Shown: positions 25,997 to 34,227 of the stretch, piece by piece
Layout: every line of letters starts with the position of its first letter
How positions within the stretch are numbered: the first letter of the stretch is position 1
DNA from: Haladaptatus sp. DJG-WS-42
GTDB taxonomy: Archaea; Halobacteriota; Halobacteria; Halobacteriales; Halococcaceae
Reading direction: 5' to 3'
Length of the DNA stretch: 64,000 bases
NCBI RefSeq assembly: GCF_037198285.1
Contig: NZ_CP147243.1
Span: forward strand, 2,162,422 to 2,226,421
Program-made: the position numbers and the translations under genes
Notes under the pieces: generated by a model
Told to the model about the DNA's origin: nothing
The model's database searches: none
Seen by the model: the letters and a program-made list of their open reading frames with translations, nothing else

Positions 25997-26818
25997 ATGA
26001 CGAAGACCGCCCTCATCACTGGTTGCTCGTCCGGCATCGGCCGTGCAACCGCTCAGGAGTTTCTCGATACGGAGTGGGAAGTGTACGCGACCGCCCGCGA
26101 CACCGCCGACATCGAAGCCCTCGCCGAAGCCGGTGCGCACACCGCCGAGTTGGACGTGACGAAAGGCGCAGACGTAGGGCGCGTTGTCGAACGAATCATC
26201 GAGGAACACGGTCGCATCGATTGCCTCGTGAACAACGCGGGCTACGGAAAACTCGGCCCCGTCGAGGACATCACGCCCGCGGAAGCCCAACAGCAGTTCG
26301 ACGTGAACGTGTTCGGCCCACATCGCCTGATTCGCGCCGTCCTTCCGCATATGCGCGAGGAAGGCGAGGGGAAAATCATCAATGTCTCTTCTGTGCTCGG
26401 GCGCATCTCCATGCCCGGAACCGGCATCTACAGCGGTTCTAAGTTCGCCCTCGAAGCCATGTCCGACGCCCTCCGCGTCGAAGTCGAGGAGTTCGGTATC
26501 GACGTAGTGCTCATAGAACCCGGCCCGGTCGAAACGAACTTCTCAGACCGTGTGGGCGAGGAACTCGACGAACTCGACCGGTCTGAGGCCTACGCCTCGT
26601 TCTACAAACTGTTCGACGACACCTCGCTGCTCGGCGGCGGAAGCATTGGTGCGGTCACTCCAGAACGCGTCGCAGAAGACATCATCGAAGCCGCGTTCTC
26701 GCCGAATCCCCATTCTCGCTACCAAGTCGGGAAGCCAGCCGAATACGGCGAGTACGCCCGATTTATCCCCTCGAGTTGGATTGGCTTCGCCTACCGACAG
26801 GCGCGCCGCTTCCTCTAA
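25997..26818 (+). CDS. Short-chain dehydrogenase/reductase
   Basis: 273 residues. Classical SDR motifs are complete: TGCSSGIGRATA for NAD(P) binding, NNAGYG, catalytic Ser in INVSSVLGRI and YSGSK (YxxxK), then PGPVETNF after the active site. It is a cytoplasmic oxidoreductase acting on an alcohol or ketone; the substrate cannot be inferred. It follows endonuclease V after 25 bases on the same strand and shares a CTAA stop tetranucleotide with the convergent ArsA-type gene. Confidence 0.92.
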   Translation: MTKTALITGCSSGIGRATAQEFLDTEWEVYATARDTADIEALAEAGAHTAELDVTKGADVGRVVERIIEEHGRIDCLVNNAGYGKLGPVEDITPAEAQQQFDVNVFGPHRLIRAVLPHMREEGEGKIINVSSVLGRISMPGTGIYSGSKFALEAMSDALRVEVEEFGIDVVLIEPGPVETNFSDRVGEELDELDRSEAYASFYKLFDDTSLLGGGSIGAVTPERVAEDIIEAAFSPNPHSRYQVGKPAEYGEYARFIPSSWIGFAYRQARRFL

Positions 26819-27858
26819 TCGAGGCAGGCGGCGACGACCCGCAACATTTGTTCTCCGCGCACTTCGTCTGCGAACAGCGGCACGCGCTTTACCGTGTGCC
26901 CCATGAAGAGGTCTTGGGCCTTCGTGAGCGCGTTCTGTTGGACCTTCCAGCGACGCTGACAGAACTCACAGGTGTCGAGGCTCGGCGAGACGAACCAGTC
27001 GGTTTCGATGCCCGTCACGTCCGTCAGATTCTCCATCACCTGATTCACGACGACGGTGCTGACGGGAATCTTGAACTCGGTAAGTCGCGAGAGCAGGCGC
27101 TGGGATTCGACGACGCTCATCTCTTCTGGCACCATGACGATGCGGAAGTCAGTTTGTGCAGGGTCGCGCAGCGTCGCCCGGAGGCGTTCGATGCGAGCAG
27201 CGAATTCCTCTAAATCGGCAATCCCGTCTTCCGGGTTCTGTCCGTCGCCAAACATCCCTTTGAGCCCCTCCATCATCCCGCTGAAGCGCTGGCGGAGTTT
27301 GATGAAGCGCCCGACCATCGAGTCGAGCACCTCGGGGAGTTCGAGCAGGCGAAGTGTGTGGCCCGTCGGTGCGGTGTCGATGACGACGCGCTCGAAACGT
27401 TCGTCGTCCATGTACTGGAGCAAGAGGCGCATCGCGGCCGCCTCGTCTGCGCCGGGCACCGTCCCGCCCATGAGCGGATTTCCTTCCTCGTCGTCGCCGG
27501 GGAGGAGTTCGCCGAGGCCGCCCATGCCGTCCATGCTGCCGCCCGCACCGAACATGCCGTCTTCCATCGCCGCGTCGGGGTCGATTTCTGCGCCGTACAG
27601 CGGCACGTCGTCTCGAATCCGGGCTGGATGGGAGGCAATCTGCGTCTCGAAGGTGTCCGAGAGCGAATGGGCCGGGTCGGTCGACACGACAAGCGTCGCG
27701 GTTCCGTCGCGCGCGCTCGCAAGCGCCGTTGCCGCGGCCATCGTCGTCTTCCCGACGCCGCCTTTGCCGCCGTACAACACGTATTTCGGGGCGTCAACAC
27801 CGACCGGAACGTCTGCGTCGTCGATTGATTCGACCGGCTCGACGGTCAGCTCACTCAT
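26815..27858 (-). CDS. ArsA/Get3-family ATPase
   Basis: 347 residues. Deviant Walker A (P-loop) GGKGGVGKTT at 30-39, switch I STDPAHSLSD, and switch II VIDTAPTGHTLRLLELPEVLDSM are intact; a nucleotide-base motif VVVNQVMENL and a zinc-type CxxC (CEFCQRR) near the C-terminus complete the Get3/TRC40 pattern. A Gly/Met-rich insertion (EDGMFGAGGSMDGMGGLGELL) falls in the region used for client binding. There is one ATPase half rather than two, so targeting of tail-anchored proteins is more likely than arsenite extrusion, and no arsenic genes are near. Confidence 0.9.
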   Translation of the reverse strand: MSELTVEPVESIDDADVPVGVDAPKYVLYGGKGGVGKTTMAAATALASARDGTATLVVSTDPAHSLSDTFETQIASHPARIRDDVPLYGAEIDPDAAMEDGMFGAGGSMDGMGGLGELLPGDDEEGNPLMGGTVPGADEAAAMRLLLQYMDDERFERVVIDTAPTGHTLRLLELPEVLDSMVGRFIKLRQRFSGMMEGLKGMFGDGQNPEDGIADLEEFAARIERLRATLRDPAQTDFRIVMVPEEMSVVESQRLLSRLTEFKIPVSTVVVNQVMENLTDVTGIETDWFVSPSLDTCEFCQRRWKVQQNALTKAQDLFMGHTVKRVPLFADEVRGEQMLRVVAACLD

Positions 27859-28021
27859 GGTCGGTCGTTACTCACGGGGGTTTGTGTACTTCTCGGTCGC
27901 TCCGAGGGTTTAGATACGAAGCCGAGACCAGCGCGGTGTGGACGCTTCCCCGCCGCCAGACCGGTGGGGAGTGGTCGCGCACACCCGTGACCAGCAGTCT
28001 GAGTACCCCGAGAGGGCTTCG

Positions 28022-29119
28022 CTAGAAGTAGTCGGCCAGTCGGGTGGCCGCTTCTGTCGCACGTGGGGTCACAAGCGCGAAGCGGAGCCAGTCGCCTCTG
28101 CTCTCACCGAAGGCTTCGCCGGGCATCCCCGCGACGCCAGCCTCGTCGATGAGGCGGAACACGTTTTCGAGCGTCCCCGGGAAGCCGTCGAACCGCGCCA
28201 TGACGTAAAAGCCGCCGGCAGGTCGCGTGTAGGCAGCCCCAGCCTCGTCCAGCGCGTCGGTGAACGTTTCGATGCGGGTTTCGAGCAGGTCGCGGGTCTC
28301 TGCGTGGTACGACGCAGGCGTCTCTCTGAGCGCCTGCAAGACGGCGTACTGCGAGGGCCGTGGCCCGGTGACATTCACGAGCATGTGGCGGGTTTTCGCC
28401 CCAGCAACCAACTCCTCGGGGAAGATGGCGTAGCCCACGCGAAAGCCCGTGATGGCGAACGACTTCGAGTAGGCGTTGGTGACGACGTAGTGGTCTGAGT
28501 CGAACGAGAGCGCGCTCGTGAACTGTCCGGAATAGTCGAACTCGTCGTACACCTCGTCGCTCACGAGAATGGCGTCGTACTCCTCCGCGATTGCGACGAA
28601 CTCTGCCATCGCCTCGCGGTCGTACACCGCCCCCGTCGGATTGTTCGGCGTGTTCACGACGATGAGTGCCGTCTGCTCGCTCGCCGCTGCTCGAACCGCG
28701 ACCGGGTCGAGCGTGCCGTCTTCGTCCACGGGGACGTATTTCGGTTTTCCGCCGAGCATCTTCGTCTTCCCCGGATAGTAGGGATAGACAGGGTCGGTGA
28801 GGATGACTTCGTCTCCGGCATCGCGTTCAAGTGCACCCGCCATGGCGAGATAGTTCGCCTCGCCCGCACCGTTCGTGACGACGATGCGGTCTATAGCCAC
28901 ATCTCTGTGCGCTGCAATCTCTTGGCGGAGTTCAAACAGCCCTTCGCTTGGCGGGTACTGGAACTCATCACCGCCGAGGTCTGCGTAGTCGTGTAAGCCT
29001 TGGCTGAGTGCAGGCGGCGAGCCCCAGTCGGGATTCCCACTTACCATGTCGATGACGTCTCGGTTTGCGTTCGCCGCGTACTGCATCACGCGAAAGAACA
29101 GCGGCGTCTCGTAGTCCAT
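28022..29119 (-). CDS. PLP-dependent aminotransferase, class I/II
   Basis: 365 residues. Fold type I aminotransferase motifs: VTNGAGEANYLAMAGAL, the NNPTG-type motif NTPNNPTGAVYDREAM, VSDEVYDEFDY with the pyridoxal-nitrogen Asp, and the PLP-lysine region NAYSKSFAITGFRVGYAI (SKS-GxRxG). The residue near the N-terminus MDYETPLFFRVMQYA is typical of aspartate-type aminotransferases in haloarchaea. The amino-acid substrate is not determined by sequence alone. It is transcribed alone, divergent from the CinA-type gene. Confidence 0.92.
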   Translation of the reverse strand: MDYETPLFFRVMQYAANANRDVIDMVSGNPDWGSPPALSQGLHDYADLGGDEFQYPPSEGLFELRQEIAAHRDVAIDRIVVTNGAGEANYLAMAGALERDAGDEVILTDPVYPYYPGKTKMLGGKPKYVPVDEDGTLDPVAVRAAASEQTALIVVNTPNNPTGAVYDREAMAEFVAIAEEYDAILVSDEVYDEFDYSGQFTSALSFDSDHYVVTNAYSKSFAITGFRVGYAIFPEELVAGAKTRHMLVNVTGPRPSQYAVLQALRETPASYHAETRDLLETRIETFTDALDEAGAAYTRPAGGFYVMARFDGFPGTLENVFRLIDEAGVAGMPGEAFGESRGDWLRFALVTPRATEAATRLADYF

Positions 29120-29197
29120 ATACCATCCATGGAGTCGGGCATGGTTGTTCTTTCGTTGGGTGTGGGTTTCTTGCGTGCGGCGACCGATTGGTTTGCT

Positions 29198-29710
29198 ATG
29201 ACCGATGACACAATCGAGATGCGCGTTGGCGATGTGTTGCGCGGGCAGGGAGCAACCGTTGCCGTGGCCGAGTCCTGTACCGGCGGGCTCGTGGGGTCGC
29301 TACTCACCGACGTGCCCGGGTCGAGTGACTACTTCGACCGGAGCGTCGTCACTTACTCTTACGACGCGAAACGCGCACTCCTCGCGGTCAACCGCGAATC
29401 GCTCGACGAACACGGCGCAGTGAGCGAGCAGGTCGCCCGCGAAATGGCACAAGGCGTCCGCGACACCGCCGACACGACGTGGGGTGTGGCGACGACCGGT
29501 ATCGCAGGGCCAGACGGCGGCACGCCCGAGAAACCAGTTGGCACGGTGTTCATCGGCGTCTCGGTTGCGGGTGAGTGGGGAACGGGAACCTCGGAGACCA
29601 CCGTGGAACGCCACCAGTTCGAGGGAACACGCACAGAAATCAAACGACAAATCGCCACGCAAGCACTCACAGACCTGCTCTCTGCGATAGAAAAACGGAA
29701 AACCTTGTAG
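29198..29710 (+). CDS. CinA C-terminal domain protein (nicotinamide-nucleotide amidase type)
   Basis: 170 residues from MTDDTIEMRVGDVLRGQGATVAVAESCTGG at 29198. AESCTGGLVGSLLTDVPGSSDYFDRSVVTYS and GIAGPDGGTPEKPVGTVFIGV are the signature blocks of CinA C-terminal (PncC) amidases, which deamidate nicotinamide mononucleotide for NAD salvage. The N-terminal molybdopterin-binding-like CinA domain is absent, so this is the stand-alone form. An in-frame extension back to 29000 overlaps the aminotransferase and is not coding-like. The next gene starts 27 bases after its stop. Confidence 0.9.
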   Translation: MTDDTIEMRVGDVLRGQGATVAVAESCTGGLVGSLLTDVPGSSDYFDRSVVTYSYDAKRALLAVNRESLDEHGAVSEQVAREMAQGVRDTADTTWGVATTGIAGPDGGTPEKPVGTVFIGVSVAGEWGTGTSETTVERHQFEGTRTEIKRQIATQALTDLLSAIEKRKTL

Positions 29711-29737
29711 GGTGGGGTCGCGTTCGCTTCGCTGTCG

Positions 29738-30217
29738 ATGAACAAACGAGGCCATGTGCTAAACGCCCTGTTGTTGAGCATCGGACTGGGCTATATTCTC
29801 CACCCGAGCGGCGACATCGAGACGCTCCGAACGATTGCTGAAGTGAGCGTCCCCGTCGTCCTCGGCGCGCTCTTCCCCGACGTTGACACCGCCTTTGGCC
29901 GCCACCGAAAAACGCTCCACAACCTGCTCGTGCTCGGCGTGTTCGCCGCGTGGCCAACCTACTTCGGGAATCTCCACTACGTCTGGATTGGCATTCTGAC
30001 TCACTACGTGCTCGACATCCTCGGGTCGAAACGCGGGATTGCGCTGTTCTACCCGTTCGAAAAGGAGTACAACTTGCCGGTTGGCGTACCCGTGAGCAGC
30101 CGCTACGCGGATGCCGTGATGCTCGCGGTGACAGCAGTCGAACTCATCGGTGCGGCCATCATCATCTACCGCGAGCCGCTCGCCCAGATTGGTTTGCAGT
30201 CACTCGGCTTGCTCTAG
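29738..30217 (+). CDS. Membrane-bound metal-dependent hydrolase-like protein (YdjM/DUF457-like)
   Basis: 159 residues. MNKRGHVLNALLLSIGLGY begins with the family's His in a membrane-associated segment, then PVVLGALFPDVDTAFGRHRKTLHNLLVLGVF contains the PDxD and HRxxxH motifs, and ILTHYVLDILGSKRGIALFYPF a third His/Asp pair. Four helices are predicted by hydrophobicity. Proteins of this family are related to phospholipase C-type metal hydrolases and sit in the membrane; substrates are mostly unknown. Its stop CTAG is shared with the convergent PHP gene. Confidence 0.85.
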   Translation: MNKRGHVLNALLLSIGLGYILHPSGDIETLRTIAEVSVPVVLGALFPDVDTAFGRHRKTLHNLLVLGVFAAWPTYFGNLHYVWIGILTHYVLDILGSKRGIALFYPFEKEYNLPVGVPVSSRYADAVMLAVTAVELIGAAIIIYREPLAQIGLQSLGLL

Positions 30218-30975
30218 TAGACGCTGATGTCGTCGAACCGCCCACCGTAGGCGATGTGGTCTGGATGGGTTGGCTCCGTGCCGGAAAGAAAGAGGCGGTC
30301 GATTTTCCCGTAGCTGTTCTCGTAGCCGAGATGCGCGAATTCGGCGAGACAGCGCAGTCGGTGACCAATGCCAGTTCGGTGCATCACTTTTCGTGGAACG
30401 TCGTCGCGGAGCGCGGCAACGAGGTTATCTACCGTTTCGAAGCGCTCGTCGAACGTCGTCCAGGCCTCGCCGATGGTGCCGCGCATGTGGGCATACGACG
30501 AGGTGAACCCCGAAATTCCGGTTTCGTGGATGATCTCTTCTGCCCGTCGATTCTGGTGGGGCCAGTGTTTTGGATTATAGGCTTCGATGCCGTGGATTCG
30601 GTCTGCGAAGCGTTCGATGTCTGGTTGTTCCATGCTGACCGTGAGAAATTCAGGGTGTGGGACGAGAACCGCCGCGTTCTGGCGGGCGAGTTCGGTCATC
30701 GCACCGTCGAGTGTGATGAAATCAGGGATGGGGTCAGACAGGCCAAGTGCGAGGATGTGCTTTCGTGTCTTCCAGTCGCCGGTGAAGAGTTCGCGGCCGG
30801 GGATGACGAGCAGGTCGTCGTCAGAAAAGGCAGCAGCCCGCGCGTTGATAGTCGAGAGGCGGGTGAAGTGGGGCGCGTAGACGAGGGCGTCGATTCCACG
30901 GGCTTTGGCTCTGGCTACGACCTTCTCATCGAGAATTTTGACGTGCATGTCGACACGAAACTCGTCACGACTCAC
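30214..30975 (-). CDS. PHP domain / PHP-associated protein
   Basis: 253 residues. The N-terminus DEFRVDMHVKILDEKVVARAKARGIDALVYAPHFTRL corresponds to PHP motif I, with the first motif reading DMHVK instead of DxHxH. VIPGRELFTGDWKTRKHILALGL and VLVPHPEFLT give further metal-type His/Glu residues, and GIEAYNPKHWPHQNRRAEEII plus GFTSSYAHMRGTIGEAWT match the PHP-associated C-terminal region. It is probably a metal-dependent phosphoesterase with an incomplete first motif, so activity is uncertain. It is transcribed alone. Confidence 0.82.
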   Translation of the reverse strand: MSRDEFRVDMHVKILDEKVVARAKARGIDALVYAPHFTRLSTINARAAAFSDDDLLVIPGRELFTGDWKTRKHILALGLSDPIPDFITLDGAMTELARQNAAVLVPHPEFLTVSMEQPDIERFADRIHGIEAYNPKHWPHQNRRAEEIIHETGISGFTSSYAHMRGTIGEAWTTFDERFETVDNLVAALRDDVPRKVMHRTGIGHRLRCLAEFAHLGYENSYGKIDRLFLSGTEPTHPDHIAYGGRFDDISVY

Positions 30976-31035
30976 GTCCGCTGGTTTCGTCGCAAGGGAT
31001 TAAGTGATTCTGATTTGCGCAACACGGAGGAAATT

Positions 31036-31043
31036 GTTTATAT
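31036..31043 (+). promoter_or_regulatory. TATA element of the small zinc-finger gene at 31069
   Basis: GTTTATAT is centred 29 bases before the ATG, consistent with an almost leaderless transcript. Confidence 0.55.
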
Positions 31044-31068
31044 CACCCACTGCAACAATTCAGTACGG

Positions 31069-31374
31069 ATGTCACCTTGGGAGTGCGCCATCGAGGGCTG
31101 TGGTAACCAGTTCGAGAGCGTAGAAAGTGCGGCCGTCCATCAAGCAACCGACCACAAACACCACGAATGTCAGGTATGTGGCACGGTAATGCCGGACGGC
31201 TATTTCGCCATCAAACACGCGTTTGAGGAACACACACGCGCAGAGTACGTCCGCGCCTACGGCGCGAACGCCGCAGACGTACGCCGCCGCGAGAAGATTC
31301 TCGACGATATCGAATCGGACGTTGATTTGAACGAAGTGCTCGCGCGCATCGAACAGGCTGGCCACGCCGTCTGA
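31069..31374 (+). CDS. Small zinc-finger protein (DUF7565-like)
   Basis: 101 residues. MSPWECAIEGCGNQFESVESAAVHQATDHKHHECQVCGTVMPDGYFAIKHAFEEHTRAEYVRAYGANAADVRRREKILDDIE... shows a C2H2-like finger (C-x4-C ... H-x4-H) followed by CxxC ... H-x4-H, then an acidic helical tail. Two fingers of this kind could bind DNA, RNA or protein. The ATG at 31069 is supported by the TATA element upstream; a longer open frame in the same register (from 29950) belongs to unrelated shadow sequence. It stands alone, with a 76-base gap to the convergent spt5. Confidence 0.85.
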   Translation: MSPWECAIEGCGNQFESVESAAVHQATDHKHHECQVCGTVMPDGYFAIKHAFEEHTRAEYVRAYGANAADVRRREKILDDIESDVDLNEVLARIEQAGHAV

Positions 31375-31450
31375 AGCCGACGCCGCTTTTGCCTACTGTA
31401 GTGGGGAGAGCCGTCGCTCTATACCGTTGAGAAAATGCGAGAGAACTGTG

Positions 31451-31888
31451 TTATCGCTCTTCTGAGTCGAGCACGCGAATCTGGTCGCCGCGCACGGTGA
31501 CCGGAATCGGAACGGTTGCTTCGTACAGTTCGACCGTCACCTGGTCTTTGCCTTCGTCGATGCGCTGGACCTGCGCCTTCTCGCCTTTGAATGGGCCAGC
31601 GATGAGTTCGACGATGTCGCCCTCTGCAATCCCTTCGACGTCTGGCTTTGGCGAGAGGAAGTGTTCGACTTCACCGATGGAACTCTCACCCGGGACGATG
31701 GTGCGCGCGTGGGGAATTTCCTCTAAGACGCGCTTGATGACGGCGTCGTTGTCGGCTTCGACCATCACGTAGCTCGTGAGTGAGTCGGGGGCGAGCGCGG
31801 CGTGAATCTCGTCCTCCTCGCGGTTGATAATCATGTCTGCGACGGTGCGCTCTTGGCTTGCAGTCGTCTTGACGGCGTAAATCGGCAT
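31451..31888 (-). CDS. spt5: Transcription elongation factor Spt5 (NusG-type)
   Basis: 145 residues from [32 protein letters not shown] at 31888. An NGN domain (residues 1-85) is followed by a KOW domain with [56 protein letters not shown]. With Spt4 it clamps RNA polymerase for processive elongation. It starts one base after the secE stop; the ftsZ1-secE-spt5 order, here interrupted by one regulator gene, is a familiar haloarchaeal arrangement. Confidence 0.95.
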   Translation of the reverse strand: MPIYAVKTTASQERTVADMIINREEDEIHAALAPDSLTSYVMVEADNDAVIKRVLEEIPHARTIVPGESSIGEVEHFLSPKPDVEGIAEGDIVELIAGPFKGEKAQVQRIDEGKDQVTVELYEATVPIPVTVRGDQIRVLDSEER

Positions 31889-31889
31889 T

Positions 31890-32063
31890 TTACGCACCGC
31901 CCGGGACGAAGCTCATGATTACGAAGATGATGAATCCGAGCAGCCCAACTAACACGATGCCTGCCCCGGCAATCTTCGCAATCTGAGAGAACTCCTCTCG
32001 CGATGGCGTACTCGCAAGCTTGAGCACTCGCGTGTATGACGAGAGCTTAAACGGAACTTCCAT
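31890..32063 (-). CDS. secE: Protein translocase SecE/Sec61-gamma subunit
   Basis: A 57-residue protein read from ATG at 32063 to TAA ending at 31890: [20 protein letters not shown], then [37 protein letters not shown] short amphipathic helix with the conserved basic patch ([14 protein letters not shown]) precedes one transmembrane helix, which is exactly the SecE/Sec61-gamma plan. It clamps the SecY channel in the cytoplasmic membrane. The gene is one base from spt5 and the two are almost always co-transcribed in archaea. Confidence 0.93.
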   Translation of the reverse strand: MEVPFKLSSYTRVLKLASTPSREEFSQIAKIAGAGIVLVGLLGFIIFVIMSFVPGGA

Positions 32064-32109
32064 GCCGAGGTGTTACCTCTCCGCCTTTTTCTATTTATTG
32101 CTTACAGCC

Positions 32110-32910
32110 TCACCCACTAACCGAGAACAGTTCGGGGGTGACAAGGGTCGCTGCCCGGCGATATTCGGCAATCGTGTCGCTCGCCCACGCCCGAACCCGG
32201 GTGTCTTCGCTGATGATGAGTGCCCGCGGCATTCCTTGGTCGTCATCGACGCCGAGCAGCGTCTTGTCGTCTGTGAGCATTACGATGAAGGGGATTTCGC
32301 CGCCGTACTCTTGAACGGTCGCGTTGCCCGTTTCGACCATCTCTGCCATCTGGGTAGCGAGAACCGCATCCTGACGAATCGTTTCGACCACGCCTGAGGT
32401 GAGAACGCCGCTAAATCGCTGTGTCCCGTTTGCGACGGCCTGCCAGTTGGCTTCGAGATTTTCAGCCGCGACTGAGTGAGTCAACACTTCGACCTCGTCT
32501 GCCTGTCGCAGATAGGTCGCCGCCCAGCGAACCGGCGCGAGCGGGTCGCTCTGAGACGGGCGGATGATGGTCGCCTCATGCAAACGGGTGAGCGGAAAGT
32601 CGAACTCGTCTGCGGGGAGCCACTGGATGATGTCGTGGAGTTTGTCTGCGGTCTCCATTGTCTCGATGAGCTGATTGAATTGGGTTGCAACCAAGCGGCC
32701 AACCGAGGACGCACAATACTCGTTTCCGTCTTTGCGAATCCAGCCACGCGTCTGAAAATCAGCGAGGATTCGGCCGAGCGTCACTCGCGAAGCACCGGTC
32801 GCGTCTTTGAGTTCATCGCGGGTGCATGGGCGTGCTGCTAGCGCATCGAGAATGACGACCCGGTTGGTGGAGCGGGCGAGGAACTCGATGTCCGCCAGCG
32901 GGTGATCCAT
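32110..32910 (-). CDS. Winged-helix regulator with FilR1-type sensor domain
   Basis: 266 residues. The N-terminus (LADIEFLARSTNRVVILDALAARPCTRDELKDATGASRVTLGRILADFQTRGWIRKDGNEY) is a winged helix. The C-terminal domain, from DEFDFPLTRLHEATIIRPSQSDPLAPVRWAATYLRQADEVEVLT to the end, resembles the FilR1 (DUF1724) ligand-binding part common in haloarchaeal regulators. It presumably represses or activates in response to an unidentified signal. It lies between secE and ftsZ1 on the same strand, 65 bases after ftsZ1 starts in the opposite reading order, but with its own start region. Confidence 0.85.
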   Translation of the reverse strand: MDHPLADIEFLARSTNRVVILDALAARPCTRDELKDATGASRVTLGRILADFQTRGWIRKDGNEYCASSVGRLVATQFNQLIETMETADKLHDIIQWLPADEFDFPLTRLHEATIIRPSQSDPLAPVRWAATYLRQADEVEVLTHSVAAENLEANWQAVANGTQRFSGVLTSGVVETIRQDAVLATQMAEMVETGNATVQEYGGEIPFIVMLTDDKTLLGVDDDQGMPRALIISEDTRVRAWASDTIAEYRRAATLVTPELFSVSG

Positions 32911-32975
32911 ACAGCTAGTGTGCCTGCGCGCTATATGAGGTTCGCTGAACTGTACAAAAAATTGACTAGTCCGGA

Positions 32976-34130
32976 TTATTCGACGAAGTCGATGTCGTCG
33001 CCGACCTGCTGGGCTGCCTTCTCGCGTTCTGCCTCGCTCTTCCCGTAGATCTGTGGTGATTCGACGCCGGTGACGACAATCATCGTCTCCATCTTGCCCT
33101 CGTAGTCATCGTTGACCGTTGCGCCCCAGATGATGCGCGCGTCTGGGTCGATGCGGTCGTAGATTTCTTCGACGACACCCTCTGCTTCTTCGATGCTCAT
33201 GTCCGGGCCACCAACGACGTTGACGAGCGCAGAGTTCGCGCCCTTGAACTCGACGTCGAGCAGCGGCGAGCGGAGTGCAGAGCGGACGGAATCCTTTGCT
33301 TTGCTCTCGGTGTCGCTCTCTCCGAGGCCAATCATGGCGACGCCACCGTTCTCCATGATGGTGCGAACGTCGGCAAAGTCCACGTTGACCAGCCCGGGAC
33401 GGGTGATGAGTTCGGTCATGCCTTTGACCGAGCGCATGAGCACACGGTCACAGATTTTAAACGCGTCCTGCAGCGGCATGTTCGGCGCGTAGTCGAGCAA
33501 GCGGTCGTTCGGGATGACGATGACCGTGTCCGCGACCGAGCGCAGGCGTTCTAAGCCAGCATCGGCGTTCGCGCGACGGCGCTCACCTTCTGCGGTGAAC
33601 GGAATCGTGACGATTGCAATGGTGAGCGCACCGGCGTCCTGTGCGGCCTGTGCGACGACGGGCGCAGAGCCAGTCCCCGTCCCACCGCCGAGCCCGGCCG
33701 TGATGAACACCATGTCAGAGCCGGTGACGGATTCGTTGATGTCTTCGATGTCTTCCTGTGCGGCTTCCTCACCGATTTTCGGGACGGACCCGGCCCCGCG
33801 GCCGCCGGTGCGCTTTCGGCCAATGAGAATCTTCGTGTCTGCTTTCGTGTTGTTGACGAGGTGTTGGGCGTCGGTGTTCGCGGCGACGAGCGTCGCACCG
33901 AGGATACCCTCTTCTGCCATGCGCGTCACGGTGTTGCTCCCTGCACCACCACAGCCAACGACCGTAATCTCGGTCTTGAGGTCGTCTACGACCGAGAGCA
34001 GCTCCTCGTCGGTCATCGTCCCGGATGTTTTCATGCCCTGCCCGTTAGAACCGTTTTCCGCCCCCGGAGGAGCCTCGCCGCCTCGGTCTTGCTCGGCTTC
34101 CTCGATAGCATCCTCAATAATTGAGTCCAT
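32976..34130 (-). CDS. ftsZ1: Cell division protein FtsZ1
   Basis: 384 residues. After an acidic N-terminal extension ([15 protein letters not shown]...), the GTPase domain carries [15 protein letters not shown] and the tubulin signature GGGTGTG in [19 protein letters not shown], with NTDAQHL and [27 protein letters not shown]. The C-terminal polymerisation domain ends in an acidic tail (DDIDFVE). FtsZ1 builds the first ring at mid-cell in haloarchaea. The gene lies after dtdA on the same strand; an AT-rich TATA (34158-34168) and a palindrome precede it. Confidence 0.96.
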   Translation of the reverse strand: MDSIIEDAIEEAEQDRGGEAPPGAENGSNGQGMKTSGTMTDEELLSVVDDLKTEITVVGCGGAGSNTVTRMAEEGILGATLVAANTDAQHLVNNTKADTKILIGRKRTGGRGAGSVPKIGEEAAQEDIEDINESVTGSDMVFITAGLGGGTGTGSAPVVAQAAQDAGALTIAIVTIPFTAEGERRRANADAGLERLRSVADTVIVIPNDRLLDYAPNMPLQDAFKICDRVLMRSVKGMTELITRPGLVNVDFADVRTIMENGGVAMIGLGESDTESKAKDSVRSALRSPLLDVEFKGANSALVNVVGGPDMSIEEAEGVVEEIYDRIDPDARIIWGATVNDDYEGKMETMIVVTGVESPQIYGKSEAEREKAAQQVGDDIDFVE

Positions 34131-34157
34131 GTAATACGGATGGGTTCAAGACGAGAG

Positions 34158-34168
34158 GTAATTATTTT
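34158..34168 (-). promoter_or_regulatory. TATA element of ftsZ1
   Basis: Read on the minus strand AAAAATAATTA lies about 33 bases before the ftsZ1 ATG (34130), giving a leader of a few bases. The perfect palindromic half-sites at 34176-34197 lie just upstream. Confidence 0.5.
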
Positions 34169-34175
34169 TCCCCTC

Positions 34176-34213
34176 TTGTCTGCCGTGCGTCAGACAAATA
34201 TTTCACAGAAATA
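34176..34213. promoter_or_regulatory. Two adjacent inverted repeats between dtdA and the ftsZ1 promoter
   Basis: First: TTGTCTG (34176-34182) and CAGACAA (34191-34197), 8-base spacer. Second: TATTTC-ACA-GAAATA (34199-34213). They are either a terminator for dtdA or operator sites just upstream of the ftsZ1 TATA box. Confidence 0.45.
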
Positions 34214-34227
34214 AATGATGGGGAAAG

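Noticed and set aside
31401-31420. AGAGC-CGTC-GCTCT hairpin between the convergent genes at 31374 and 31451
   Set aside because: Only a 5-bp stem without a T-run on either side; too weak to call a terminator.
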